This document shows, in pieces, positions 1 through 8,370 of a stretch of 56,304 bases of DNA. The stretch covers positions 1 through 56,304 of the forward strand of contig CAZEIM010000018.1 in NCBI GenBank assembly GCA_964512145.1, in the 5' to 3' direction. The DNA comes from CAYOHR01 sp964512145. Its GTDB lineage: Bacteria; Bacteroidota; Bacteroidia; Flavobacteriales_G; JALEGO01. Under the pieces are notes generated by a model. The model had not been told where the DNA came from. It ran no database searches and saw only the letters and a list, made by a program, of their open reading frames with translations. The first letter of the stretch is position 1; each line of letters begins with the position of its first letter. The translations under genes were made by a program, and so were the position numbers.

Positions 1-1342
1 TTTCTATCGCTAATTGCTGTGGTTTTTTGTTGCCAAAAATATCGCCAACAGGTTCAGGGTTATTCAGCGTTTTGGTTTTCTGCTCTACAATATGCTGCTC
101 CCACTGTGTTTGTAAATACGCTTTAATGCTTTCGTTTACCATGTAGTCCACAATTTCCCGTGGGGTATAAAATGCACCAAATGCTTTGCGTTGGTTGGCT
201 AACTTTTCGGTTTCTTCGTTTTGGCTTGCCAATAGGTTTTCAAAAATGCGTCCCAACATTTCGGGGTCAACTGCCACTTGCTGATATTGGCTACTGCTTT
301 CGTCCACCGTAAAATCATAACTCTCCAAAATTTCAACAAAAGGCAAAAGCCAAGCGTCTAAATCTAAATTGGCAAACAATTTGTCTTCTTCACTTTCGTC
401 AAACAAGCCACCGTTTAAGTATGGTATTTTCTCAAAAAGTTTGTTGTGTGTTATTGGGTTCCTGTCCTGAACTTTTGTGTTGAGTGTTTCAAAAAATAAT
501 TTCAGCAATACATTTTGGTAGTAGTTGTCGGTTTCTTCAATGTTTTTTTTGCCAATGAGCGAATGATCAATAATGCCTTTCTCTTTCAGAAACCAACAGA
601 AAATATACCTGCCTATTAAGCGAACCGTAAATTGTTTTACCTGATTTTCGGTAGCTGCGGTACTTGTGCTGAGTGCAACCGAAGCATGTTGCATTTTTAC
701 TATGCCCAACAAAGCATCAAAGCGTTCTTTTACTTGTTTGTAGAACTCTTTGTTTACTTCTTTTATGTCAAGCGATTTCCAAAGCAGGTCGGCAATTTCG
801 GGTTTCGGTTTAGAACCAATACCCTGCCATTGCTGAATAATTTTGTTGTATTGCGTGGTGGTTAATCTTTTGCGGAACGAAACAATTCTTTTTTGTTCAC
901 CCTGATTAAAAATGAGCACCAATTTGTTATAATCGGGTGTGGTTATAAAGTGGATGAAATAAGGTTGTTGAGGAATATATTGTGGCTTTCCAGGGATATG
1001 TACAATACCTTTAATAGAAGCCTGATAACTGGTAAGTCCGGGGTCGTTATCTACCAATTGATTGATATACTCTTTTTTTAGTTTTTTTAGTACAGCAAAC
1101 CTTACACGTATATTTTGATGATCAGCACTCAGGCGATACAATTGTGGTTGTACAGTTTGTGGAGCAGTTGCTAAAAAGTCTTTAAGTTTTTGTGTTTGTG
1201 GTGACAAAAGTTGCGGTTTGTTCTGTACATTAGGTTCAATATTCATCCATTGCAACAAGGCAAAAGCAAAATCCAACACGTTTTCCCTTGATGGACTTTC
1301 CGCCAATTGAGCTAATATTTTATTGATGTCGTTAATTGTCAT
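1..1342 (-). CDS. Eco57I-type DNA methyltransferase, N-terminal part (runs off the left edge)
   Basis: An open frame of 447 codons runs leftward from ATG at 1342-1340 and is still open at base 1. Near its cut end it carries DPEMLGRIFENLL followed by FGAFYTPREIVDYM, the segment that opens the SAM-binding domain of Eco57I/N6-adenine type methyltransferases of restriction systems. The catalytic NPPY motif would lie beyond the window. The long N-terminal region resembles the helical extensions of large type IIG or PglX-like methylases. Its ATG overlaps the TGA of the helicase gene (ATGA), so it is probably the third gene of one defence operon. It should methylate host DNA so that the helicase-nuclease spares it; that role is inferred. 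By eye the stretch is richer in G+C than the rest of the window, which hints at transfer. Confidence 0.85.
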   Translation of the reverse strand, partial: MTINDINKILAQLAESPSRENVLDFAFALLQWMNIEPNVQNKPQLLSPQTQKLKDFLATAPQTVQPQLYRLSADHQNIRVRFAVLKKLKKEYINQLVDNDPGLTSYQASIKGIVHIPGKPQYIPQQPYFIHFITTPDYNKLVLIFNQGEQKRIVSFRKRLTTTQYNKIIQQWQGIGSKPKPEIADLLWKSLDIKEVNKEFYKQVKERFDALLGIVKMQHASVALSTSTAATENQVKQFTVRLIGRYIFCWFLKEKGIIDHSLIGKKNIEETDNYYQNVLLKLFFETLNTKVQDRNPITHNKLFEKIPYLNGGLFDESEEDKLFANLDLDAWLLPFVEILESYDFTVDESSSQYQQVAVDPEMLGRIFENLLASQNEETEKLANQRKAFGAFYTPREIVDYMVNESIKAYLQTQWEQHIVEQKTKTLNNPEPVGDIFGNKKPQQLAIE

Positions 1343-4300
1343 GCGAATATTTGAAGGATTTCACTTAATGGAGCTTTCTCCGTTTTTTCTTCAGGTTTAT
1401 ACTGATTTGCCAATGAAATAAATTGTTGAATGATATTATCGTTTATATGTTCACCTTTGCGATTCATGCGGTTTACCAATCGCACTAATTTCATGTTTTC
1501 CTTATTGATGTAAGCGTTTTGAGAGTGCTGAATACAGTGCTCAACCCTGTCAATTTCATCAAACGGGTAGCCATATTCAATCATTTTGTTTTTTAAAAAC
1601 ATTATAGCGGCCTGTTGTGGTTGATTGTAACGCACCTGATGTTCTTCTTCCGAAAACTGATACCGTTGTATAAAATCCAATATGTATGCTTCGGTTTCAG
1701 GTTTATGTTTGAATTTATCAGTAAAGCGTTCATTTTGCTCGCTTGTTGCTTTAATGTGCAATAAACCTTCGGTTGTGGTGAGTAGCTCTCCAATTTTATC
1801 TTTTGAGAACGCCACAAAGTATCCTGCTTCTAATGTTTCTTCATTACCCGCTACCAAATGGGCCAGGTGTATAAAATCATCTTCCTCCTTTCGCATTTGC
1901 ACTTTACCCCATTTGCCTTTGGGCATGTTTTTAATTTGTTCCTTATAAGTAAACAAAAAATCCTCATTTCGGTCAAACGCCCTTAGGTCATCCAAAAACA
2001 AAACTTCGGCTGCAAGCAATTCCGATGTTTCAAAAATCTTTTGGAATGCCGCCAAACGTTTCTTTTCATCACGGCTGTATAGGTTTTCGGTATAGTCCTG
2101 TGGTTCGGGGTCTTCGTCCAAAATAGATTGGTCGGTTCCAATGGTGTAGCGTATCAGGTTTATTTTGTCTTCCAGTTTACGGACTAATTGTAAATAACTT
2201 TCCAACTGTTCTTCGGGTCGGAAATTGTAAATAAAAATTTCTTCGTGTTTGCTACCTAAACGATTGATACGTCCGTTTCGTTGAATCATTCGCACAGGGT
2301 TCCAATGCAAATCGTAATTGATTATCATACCGCAATCTTGCAGGTTCTGACCTTCCGAAAGTTTATCGGTCGCAATTAAGAAATCAATTTCCCTTTCTCC
2401 GTTTTTTAGTTGGTATTTTTTTGAAACAGGAGCAAAGCGTTTCGCATAATCCTCAATTTCACTTTTTGAACCTAAGGCAAATTCTATGTTTTTACCCTTT
2501 ACCAAATACTGTGGCAGGTTTTCAGATAGGTATTGTAATGTGTCTGCAAAATAGGTAAAAACCAAAACCTTTCTGTCTTCATTCTGATTTAAGTGTTTAG
2601 CCAGTTCCTGGATCTTATCATCTTTATCCAACAAATACTTGATTTGTTCTTTCAAAATTTTCAGCACTGCAAGGTCTTTGCTGATGTCTGCTTTCAGTTG
2701 TGTTACATTAAAAACACCTTCATCGGCTACAATGCTGGTAAAGCCTTCTTCTGCACTTTCAAAATCTTCAATATCAAAGTCCAATTCATCTTCCTCAGCA
2801 TTTTGCTCATTGTAAACATCAATGGCTTTATTTAATGCTGAAATATTTTTAACGGATATGATTTTATTGTACTCCTCTAATTTGGTTTGAAAATCAATCA
2901 GCTTTTTCTCGTAACTTCCAATGGATTTATTGATTGAGAAAAGGGATGATTCCAAACGCTTTAAGAATACAGTTCTAAATATTCCGTAAATACCAATTTG
3001 TCTGCTCAGTTCTCGATTCTCATCTGCATTCAATTCCAATTCGCCACGTTTTCTTCCATAGTATGCATGACGATAAATATTGTAGCGGTAGCAAGGAAAA
3101 CCCAAACTCAGCAATGCGGTGTAAATAATTTCAAGCGATGAATGAATGGGCTTGTTTCTTTCGGTGTAATGATCAAACAAATCAAGTGGATGTGCTAAAT
3201 ATTCCAACTCAGCCAAACTGCTGATTTCGTAGTTAAAAGCCCTTTTAAGTTCTGGAAACGGCTCTGCATATTTTAGCAATTGAGACTTAAATTGATTAGG
3301 AACTTCATACTCCAAATTGTCTGGATATGATTTGGGGAACTTTTGAAGTTTGCCATTTATCTCCAAACCATCAGGATATTCTTTTTCAATTCCTTGTCTT
3401 GTTCTTCTAACGATAAAGCGATTTAGCAAAGGAGTAAGCTGTTCTTTTATTTGTTGATAATTGATAAATCCACTCTCTTTGATTTGTCTTCTCATGTCTG
3501 CTTGAAGGAGCTCAAGCCGTTCCTTTAGGGTGAAATATTTTTGTCTGCTACGGTCGTAAAATTTCCCCAATTTAAAAATTTCTCCACCTGAGCCTAACAT
3601 GATTTGATTGGTAAGGTCGGCTAACTGGTTGTTGATAGGAGTTGCGGTAAGCAACAAGGTTTTTGCGTTTTCATTTTCTTGTCGCCATTTAATAAAAACA
3701 TCAAAGCGTTGCCCTCCTGATGTTCTCAAGTTATGGCTTTCATCAAAAACAAATAAACCTACAGGAATAGACTGTAAGTTTTCTCGAACATCTTTGATTT
3801 TTTCCGTATCCTGCAAACTGTATATTTCAGGAATATGAACCACCTTGAAATCATCAAATGATTTTCTCCATTGCTGAATAAGCCCAGCAGGTGCAATTAC
3901 AACAACACGTTGATTCAAGTTTTGCTTGTAATATTCAATCACCTTTATAGCAGTATAAGTCTTACCCAGTCCAACTGAATCAGAAAGCATGGCTACGCCT
4001 TGTCGTTCCAATTTTTTGATAAGTGAATTGGCATTTTGGATTTGAAACTTCAATAACTGCGGTTTGCCTGAACTTGGGTCGTCTATGTTAACTTTGTTCT
4101 CTTTCTCGTCTAACAAATCCTGCCCGTAAATACGATATAAGGCATGGATATACATTTCGTATGCACTAAAACAAGTGCCTCCATGTTTGCTCAAGGCAAG
4201 AATTTCTTCTTTAAAAGTTTTGCTCCAATCTTCACTATCCTTCCATAGTTCTTCAAACCAAGTGCGATGTGAAGGATGCTGTGAGAGGTTTTTACGGATA

Positions 4301-4842
4301 AAGTTTACGGTTGCATTATTATCTTCAAGCTGATTTAACTCAAGATTTCCGAACAAGCCCTGCTTAGTGAAATTGGAACTACCGATAATGCCAACGGCAT
4401 TTTCCTCATCATTTCCAAAAATGTAGCATTTTGCGTGAAGAAAGTTTTTTCGATAAACTTTAATTTGGATTTTACCACTATTCACTTCATTCATGTATTT
4501 ACCTAATAGGTCAGCTACTTGTTGAAACTCTTCTTTCAGTTGCAAGTCCTCTAAGTCTTTCTTCAAATATTTTTCAGGAAAGTCGGGGTCTTGTTGTTTT
4601 GGGTTTTTAACCTGATAAGCCCTTACAGATGGTTCTTCGCCTAATAACAATCGGAATGTAATATTGTCCCGTTCTAAAAACTGATTTAAATCTTCGAGGA
4701 TTGTAACCATTCCGGGCAAATCCCAATAACCTGTTGCAATGGAAATTTGAGAATAAGCATTGTCTTGAATCAGTTCTTTTAATACAGTTCCAAGCTGATA
4801 CTCGTTTGATGAATTGTCTATGAGTTTTATACCTTTCTTCAT
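1339..4842 (-). CDS. PLD-like nuclease / SNF2-family helicase fusion of a restriction-type defence system
   Basis: A 1167-residue protein. The N-terminal region (about 1-200) is a phospholipase-D-like nuclease domain with H136 and K138 in FLHAKCYIFG and a GSSNFT loop near 154-159, the same catalytic fold as the restriction enzyme BfiI. It is followed by an SF2/SNF2 helicase: Walker A SVGLGKT (about 289-295), Walker B DESH (367-370), LLLTATPINN (motif III), and in the second lobe LSEGQNLQ and QRNGRINRLG (motif VI arginines). The C-terminal 300 residues have no motif I recognise. It is translationally coupled to both neighbours (ATGA overlaps with the XRE gene and the methylase), which suggests a restriction or anti-phage complex that translocates on DNA and cuts unmodified targets. 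The exact system type is not settled from the sequence. Confidence 0.88.
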   Translation of the reverse strand: MKKGIKLIDNSSNEYQLGTVLKELIQDNAYSQISIATGYWDLPGMVTILEDLNQFLERDNITFRLLLGEEPSVRAYQVKNPKQQDPDFPEKYLKKDLEDLQLKEEFQQVADLLGKYMNEVNSGKIQIKVYRKNFLHAKCYIFGNDEENAVGIIGSSNFTKQGLFGNLELNQLEDNNATVNFIRKNLSQHPSHRTWFEELWKDSEDWSKTFKEEILALSKHGGTCFSAYEMYIHALYRIYGQDLLDEKENKVNIDDPSSGKPQLLKFQIQNANSLIKKLERQGVAMLSDSVGLGKTYTAIKVIEYYKQNLNQRVVVIAPAGLIQQWRKSFDDFKVVHIPEIYSLQDTEKIKDVRENLQSIPVGLFVFDESHNLRTSGGQRFDVFIKWRQENENAKTLLLTATPINNQLADLTNQIMLGSGGEIFKLGKFYDRSRQKYFTLKERLELLQADMRRQIKESGFINYQQIKEQLTPLLNRFIVRRTRQGIEKEYPDGLEINGKLQKFPKSYPDNLEYEVPNQFKSQLLKYAEPFPELKRAFNYEISSLAELEYLAHPLDLFDHYTERNKPIHSSLEIIYTALLSLGFPCYRYNIYRHAYYGRKRGELELNADENRELSRQIGIYGIFRTVFLKRLESSLFSINKSIGSYEKKLIDFQTKLEEYNKIISVKNISALNKAIDVYNEQNAEEDELDFDIEDFESAEEGFTSIVADEGVFNVTQLKADISKDLAVLKILKEQIKYLLDKDDKIQELAKHLNQNEDRKVLVFTYFADTLQYLSENLPQYLVKGKNIEFALGSKSEIEDYAKRFAPVSKKYQLKNGEREIDFLIATDKLSEGQNLQDCGMIINYDLHWNPVRMIQRNGRINRLGSKHEEIFIYNFRPEEQLESYLQLVRKLEDKINLIRYTIGTDQSILDEDPEPQDYTENLYSRDEKKRLAAFQKIFETSELLAAEVLFLDDLRAFDRNEDFLFTYKEQIKNMPKGKWGKVQMRKEEDDFIHLAHLVAGNEETLEAGYFVAFSKDKIGELLTTTEGLLHIKATSEQNERFTDKFKHKPETEAYILDFIQRYQFSEEEHQVRYNQPQQAAIMFLKNKMIEYGYPFDEIDRVEHCIQHSQNAYINKENMKLVRLVNRMNRKGEHINDNIIQQFISLANQYKPEEKTEKAPLSEILQIFA

Positions 4843-5126
4843 TTCTTTAATTTTTTGTTGGCAATTTTCATTGCTTTGTAGGCCAATTTGGGTTCTTCAA
4901 CAATGGTAGATTCAATTTTATCTGCAAGCCATAATATTAACAACTCTTCTTCATTTGCTTTCAGAAATTTAGCAATTTCAATCACTTGTAGTTTAGACGC
5001 GTTTCTTTCACCTCTTTCTATTTTACTCATTAATGCAGTATCAACCTCAAGATGAGCCGCTACCTGTCTTAAAAGCAAGCCCTGATCCTCTCTAAGCTCT
5101 CTAATTTTTCGCCCCAAATGCTTCAT
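4839..5126 (-). CDS. XRE-family HTH regulator, likely controller of the defence operon
   Basis: A 95-residue protein with an N-terminal Cro/C1 helix-turn-helix (about residues 6-60): LGRKIRELREDQGLLLRQVA, then EVDTALMSKIERGERNASK, the typical recognition-helix and IERG pattern. The C-terminal tail is short, helical and lysine-rich. Size and position (first gene, upstream of the nuclease-helicase) match the controller proteins of restriction-modification systems, which delay nuclease expression on entry to a new host. Its TGA overlaps the ATG of the helicase gene, so all three genes are probably co-transcribed. A 10-bp-spaced repeat overlapping its -7 box (5148-5165) is the obvious candidate autoregulatory operator. 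Family assignment is firm; the controller role is inferred. Confidence 0.85.
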   Translation of the reverse strand: MKHLGRKIRELREDQGLLLRQVAAHLEVDTALMSKIERGERNASKLQVIEIAKFLKANEEELLILWLADKIESTIVEEPKLAYKAMKIANKKLKK

Positions 5127-5147
5127 GTTTCTTGTGTTATTTTTGGC

Positions 5148-5169
5148 TTGTCAAAATTTGTCAAATATA
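5148..5169 (-). promoter_or_regulatory. Promoter and putative operator of the XRE defence operon
   Basis: On the minus strand a perfect Bacteroidota -7 box, TATATTTG, occupies 5169-5162, about 40 bases upstream of the XRE start codon. Two copies of TTTGACAA (minus strand at 5165-5158 and 5155-5148) lie exactly 10 bp apart, so on one face of the helix. Each contains the near-palindrome TTGNCAA, and the first overlaps the -7 box. A repressor bound here would block transcription. The inference is autoregulation by the adjacent XRE protein. Confidence 0.55.
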
Positions 5170-5362
5170 GTAATTATTTCCTGTCTGGATGTTGTGGGAT
5201 ATAAATTTTGCTTTTACCTTTTTTGGCGGTTAGAACTCAAGAAGTTATATTTAAAAATTAACGATCTTAATCCATTAATTTCAAGCATACTCCAACAAAC
5301 ACATATATAGTAAATATCATAAAAATGATATATCGCATATTTAGAACTTTATTTTTAACTTG

Positions 5363-5390
5363 TTTGTAAGTTTTTTGCGGTGTACTTTTA
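5363..5390 (+). promoter_or_regulatory. Probable ruvX promoter
   Basis: TTTG at 5363-5366 and TACTTTTA at 5383-5390, a seven-of-eight match to TAnnTTTG. The 16-base spacing is slightly shorter than the usual 17-20. Transcription would begin around 5395-5397, only a few bases before the proposed start codon. The rest of 5170-5362 holds no gene I recognise; a 7-bp hairpin lies at 5314-5331. Confidence 0.4.
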
Positions 5391-5402
5391 CCTTAAAAAA
5401 AA

Positions 5403-5822
5403 CTGGGACGTTTACTAGCTATAGATTACGGATTAAAAAGAACTGGCATTGCCGTTACCGATGTAATGCAAATAATTGCCACACCACTATTAACCGTTGA
5501 AACGCCTGAACTGTTTTCTTTTTTATCGAAATATTTTGCCAAAGAAGATGTTGAGCTTATTTTAGTGGGAGTACCACGCCATTTAAACAATCAAGTTTCT
5601 CCCATGGAAATAGAAACAAATAAACTTATTGAAAAATTAAAACAAACATTTCATAAACCTGTTATAGGTGTGGATGAACGATTTACTTCAAAAATAGCAT
5701 CAAAAAGTATTGCCGAAGTTACAATGAAAAAAAAGACTCTACGAGATAAAACATTAATTGATAAAGTAAGTGCTACTATTCTTTTACAATCGTATTTGGA
5801 AAAAAAGACATTTTTGTTATAA
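5403..5822 (+). CDS. ruvX: RuvX/YqgF putative Holliday junction resolvase, apparent CTG start
   Basis: RuvX-family RNase H-fold nuclease thought to act in Holliday-junction resolution or 16S rRNA processing. The first ATG (5466) would remove the catalytic strand. Reading upstream in the same frame gives GRLLAIDYGLKRTGIAVTD, the hallmark N-terminus with catalytic Asp (AIDYG). In-frame TAA at 5394-5396 leaves only AAA AAA CTG before this, and CTG at 5403 falls where family members have Met (MGRILAIDYG). So a 139-residue protein starting at CTG is the best model, close to normal length. VDERFTSK, the second conserved motif, is present near residue 95-102. The CTG is either a rare genuine start or an ATG changed by one base. 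def follows after 9 bases. Confidence 0.88.
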   Translation: MGRLLAIDYGLKRTGIAVTDVMQIIATPLLTVETPELFSFLSKYFAKEDVELILVGVPRHLNNQVSPMEIETNKLIEKLKQTFHKPVIGVDERFTSKIASKSIAEVTMKKKTLRDKTLIDKVSATILLQSYLEKKTFLL

Positions 5823-5831
5823 CTTTAAGCT

Positions 5832-6422
5832 ATGATTTTACCTATTGTTGCATACGGTGATCCCGTTTTAAAAAAACGAGGAGAAGATATCAAAAAAAAT
5901 TATCCTGATTTGAAAGGTTTAATAAACAACATGTTCGAAACCATGTATGCCTCTAATGGAGTTGGATTAGCAGCTCCGCAAATTGGTTTACCCATTCGGT
6001 TGTTTATTATTGATGCGGCAGCATTTGCTGATGAAAACGATCAAGAAAACAAGGAATATAACGAAATGTTGGTAAACTTTAAGAGAATAATTATTAATCC
6101 AAGTATTTTAGAAGAATCTGATAATCACTGGATATTTGAAGAAGGTTGCTTAAGTATTCCTAATATACGAGAAGAAGTTGAAAGACCTGAAAAAATATTT
6201 GTTGAGTATTACGATGAAAATTTTACCTTACAACAAGAGTGGTTAGAAGATTTACCGGCTCGAATATTTCTTCATGAATATGATCATATTAATGGAATTT
6301 TATTTATTGACCATTTAAATGCATTAAAAAGAAAGTTTTTACAAAAAAAACTACAAGACATAAGCATAGGCAAAGTAAAAGTAAACTATAAAATGAAGTT
6401 TTTTAAATCATCCGGAAAATGA
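5832..6422 (+). CDS. def: Peptide deformylase
   Basis: Removes the N-formyl group from nascent proteins; metal-dependent cytosolic hydrolase. All three family motifs are present: GVGLAAPQIG (43-52), EGCLSIP (104-110, metal ligand C106) and HEYDH (148-152, two His ligands plus the catalytic Glu). At 196 residues it is the usual length for Bacteroidota deformylases. It lies 9 bases after ruvX, a common arrangement in Flavobacteriia, and its last codons overlap the start of the following lipoprotein gene by 4 bases (ATGA), so the run ruvX-def-lipoprotein is probably one operon. Confidence 0.97.
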   Translation: MILPIVAYGDPVLKKRGEDIKKNYPDLKGLINNMFETMYASNGVGLAAPQIGLPIRLFIIDAAAFADENDQENKEYNEMLVNFKRIIINPSILEESDNHWIFEEGCLSIPNIREEVERPEKIFVEYYDENFTLQQEWLEDLPARIFLHEYDHINGILFIDHLNALKRKFLQKKLQDISIGKVKVNYKMKFFKSSGK

Positions 6423-6979
6423 AAAATTTTGGTATTGTATTGAGTATTTTGGTTTTTTTATTCTCTTGTCAAAATTCGGCTGAAGAAAATGTTAAAAAAT
6501 TAAAAGCTCAAAAACAAAAAGAATTATTAGAAAAAATAAATCAATTAGAAAAAGAGGTTTTATCAAACAGCGCATCATTTGATATCCTAAAGGCTAATCA
6601 GTTGGTAGATGTATATGATGAGTATACAAAATCTTTTGCCAGTGACTCATTAACAGGAGATTATTTGTTTAAAGCAGGAGATGTTAGTATTTCGGCCAAT
6701 CGGTATTTTGATGCGATTCAATTTTTTGAAAAATTATATAAATATCACCCCTCTCACGCAAAACATGCCGATGCATTATTTATGATGGGTTTTGTATATG
6801 ATGAACATATTAAAAACAAAGGAAAAGCATCGGAAATTTACGATCAATTTATTAAAAAATACCCTGAACATACATTAATAAATGATGTAATATCTTTAAA
6901 AGAAAACTTAACTTTATCGGATGAAGAATTAATTAAAAAGTTTGAGGAAATGAATAAAGCTAAAACAGTTGCCCCTTAA
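6419..6979 (+). CDS. TPR-type lipoprotein (YbgF/BamD-like)
   Basis: 186 residues beginning with a lipoprotein signal: hydrophobic GIVLSILVFLFSC with the lipid-modified Cys at about residue 17. A Lys/Glu-rich coiled coil (about 22-50) follows, then two or more TPR-like helical hairpins including YLFKAGDVSISANRYFDAIQ and DALFMMGFVYDEHIKNKGKA, which resemble the repeats of YbgF and BamD. It is probably anchored in the periplasmic face of a membrane as a scaffold; no enzymatic motif is visible. It overlaps def by 4 bases and the next small gene by 1 base (TAATG), so it is translationally coupled on both sides. Confidence 0.75.
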   Translation: MKNFGIVLSILVFLFSCQNSAEENVKKLKAQKQKELLEKINQLEKEVLSNSASFDILKANQLVDVYDEYTKSFASDSLTGDYLFKAGDVSISANRYFDAIQFFEKLYKYHPSHAKHADALFMMGFVYDEHIKNKGKASEIYDQFIKKYPEHTLINDVISLKENLTLSDEELIKKFEEMNKAKTVAP

Positions 6980-7329
6980 TGAATATATACGTATTTACAG
7001 CATATACTTTTTTTATTTTAATGGTTTGTTCGTGTAAATCGGATGGACCTTGTGATTATACCATTACGTTTGCAAAAGCCGATGTAATTAATATTATTCC
7101 ATTCGAAAAAAACGGAAAAAAATTGTATCATATAGAGTTAAAATTTGATGCTTCTAGTTTGTATGACGGAACACATTTTTTAGACGATTTAAAAAATATT
7201 GAAATAGACAGTGCGTTTATAGCCAGAAATAAAATAAAAAAAGGTATAACCTATACTACGTATGTTAGTGATTTAGAAAACGGAAATTGTGAAAAAAGAA
7301 TTGTTAGTTTTAATCAAGGTTTTAAATAA
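6979..7329 (+). CDS. Small putative lipoprotein, unknown function
   Basis: A 116-residue protein with a hydrophobic N-terminus ending FFILMVCSCKSDG, which reads as a lipobox with Cys near residue 19, followed by a beta-rich mature part. I do not recognise the family. The mature chain has Cys residues in GPCDYTIT and NGNCEKR that could form a disulphide in the periplasm. Its ATG overlaps the stop of the TPR lipoprotein and pdhA starts 2 bases after its stop, so it is part of the same transcript and very likely real. Confidence 0.7.
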   Translation: MNIYVFTAYTFFILMVCSCKSDGPCDYTITFAKADVINIIPFEKNGKKLYHIELKFDASSLYDGTHFLDDLKNIEIDSAFIARNKIKKGITYTTYVSDLENGNCEKRIVSFNQGFK

Positions 7330-7331
7330 AT

Positions 7332-8363
7332 ATGGGAACTAAAACAAAAAAACAAACTGAAAAAAAGTCAACCTTACTGTTTACAAAAGAAAGATACTTG
7401 TTTTGGTATGAAAAAATGTTGCTTATGAGGCGTTTTGAAGAACGTTGCGGGCAATTATATATTCAACAAAAATTTGGTGGATTTTGTCATTTATACATTG
7501 GTCAAGAAGCTATTTTAGCCGGACTTGTAGAAGCCATGGATAAAAAAGATCGCTTAATAACGGCATATCGCGACCATGTTCACCCTATTGCATTAGGTAC
7601 CGATCCAAAATTTGTTATGGCCGAATTATTCGGAAAATCAACCGGAACTTCTAAAGGAAAAGGAGGTTCAATGCATATGTTTGATGTTGAAAAAGGCTTA
7701 TATGGTGGACACGGCATCGTAGGGGGGCAAATTGGATTAGGAGCAGGTATTGCTTTTGCTGATAAATATAAAAAAACCGGTCAAGTAACGTATACATTTA
7801 TGGGCGATGGGGCTGTACGGCAGGGAATATTACACGAAACCTTTAATATGGCTATGATGTGGAAATTACCCGTTGTATTTATTATCGAAAATAATTACTA
7901 CGCCATGGGAACTTCGGTAGCAAGATCTTCTAATGTAACCGATTTATTTCAAATAGGCCATGCGTATGATATGCCATCCAAAGCTGTTGACGGGATGACT
8001 ATGGAAGAAGTTTACAAAGCGGTAAAAGAAGCGGCAGATAGAGCCCGAAAAGGAAATGGTCCATCGTTGTTAGAAATAAGAACGTACAGATATAGAGGCC
8101 ATTCTATGTCAGATCCTGCAAAATATAGAACCAAGGAAGAGTTAGAGGCATATAAAAAAGAAGACCCCATTGAAAAAGTAAAAACCCTTATGCTGCAACA
8201 TGCATTTGTTAGCGAAAAAAAATTAGAAGAAATTGAACAAAAAATAAAAAATGTGGTAGATGAATGTGTTCAGTTTGCAGAAGAATCCCCATTACCTGAC
8301 TCATCTGAATTGTATAAAGATGTATATGCAGATCAAAGCTATCCTTTTTTACCTCATTATTAA
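7332..8363 (+). CDS. pdhA: Pyruvate dehydrogenase E1 component, alpha subunit
   Basis: Thiamine-diphosphate-dependent decarboxylase alpha subunit (343 residues, normal length) of the pyruvate dehydrogenase complex, which feeds acetyl-CoA to the TCA cycle. The ThDP-binding motif is complete: GDGAVRQG at 158-165 and NN at 187-188. The GHGIVGGQ segment (126-133) and the YRYRGHSMSDP phosphorylation-loop-like motif (about 253-263) are typical of E1 alpha. pdhC follows after 7 bases, the normal Flavobacteriia order. The beta subunit (pdhB) is not in the window and must be encoded elsewhere. Confidence 0.96.
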   Translation: MGTKTKKQTEKKSTLLFTKERYLFWYEKMLLMRRFEERCGQLYIQQKFGGFCHLYIGQEAILAGLVEAMDKKDRLITAYRDHVHPIALGTDPKFVMAELFGKSTGTSKGKGGSMHMFDVEKGLYGGHGIVGGQIGLGAGIAFADKYKKTGQVTYTFMGDGAVRQGILHETFNMAMMWKLPVVFIIENNYYAMGTSVARSSNVTDLFQIGHAYDMPSKAVDGMTMEEVYKAVKEAADRARKGNGPSLLEIRTYRYRGHSMSDPAKYRTKEELEAYKKEDPIEKVKTLMLQHAFVSEKKLEEIEQKIKNVVDECVQFAEESPLPDSSELYKDVYADQSYPFLPHY

Positions 8364-8370
8364 TTAAAAT

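Noticed and set aside
5314..5331. Hairpin ATATCAT-AAAA-ATGATAT as a terminator or operator
   Set aside because: Arms are short and AT-only with no T-run or nearby gene end, so chance occurrence in AT-rich DNA is likely.
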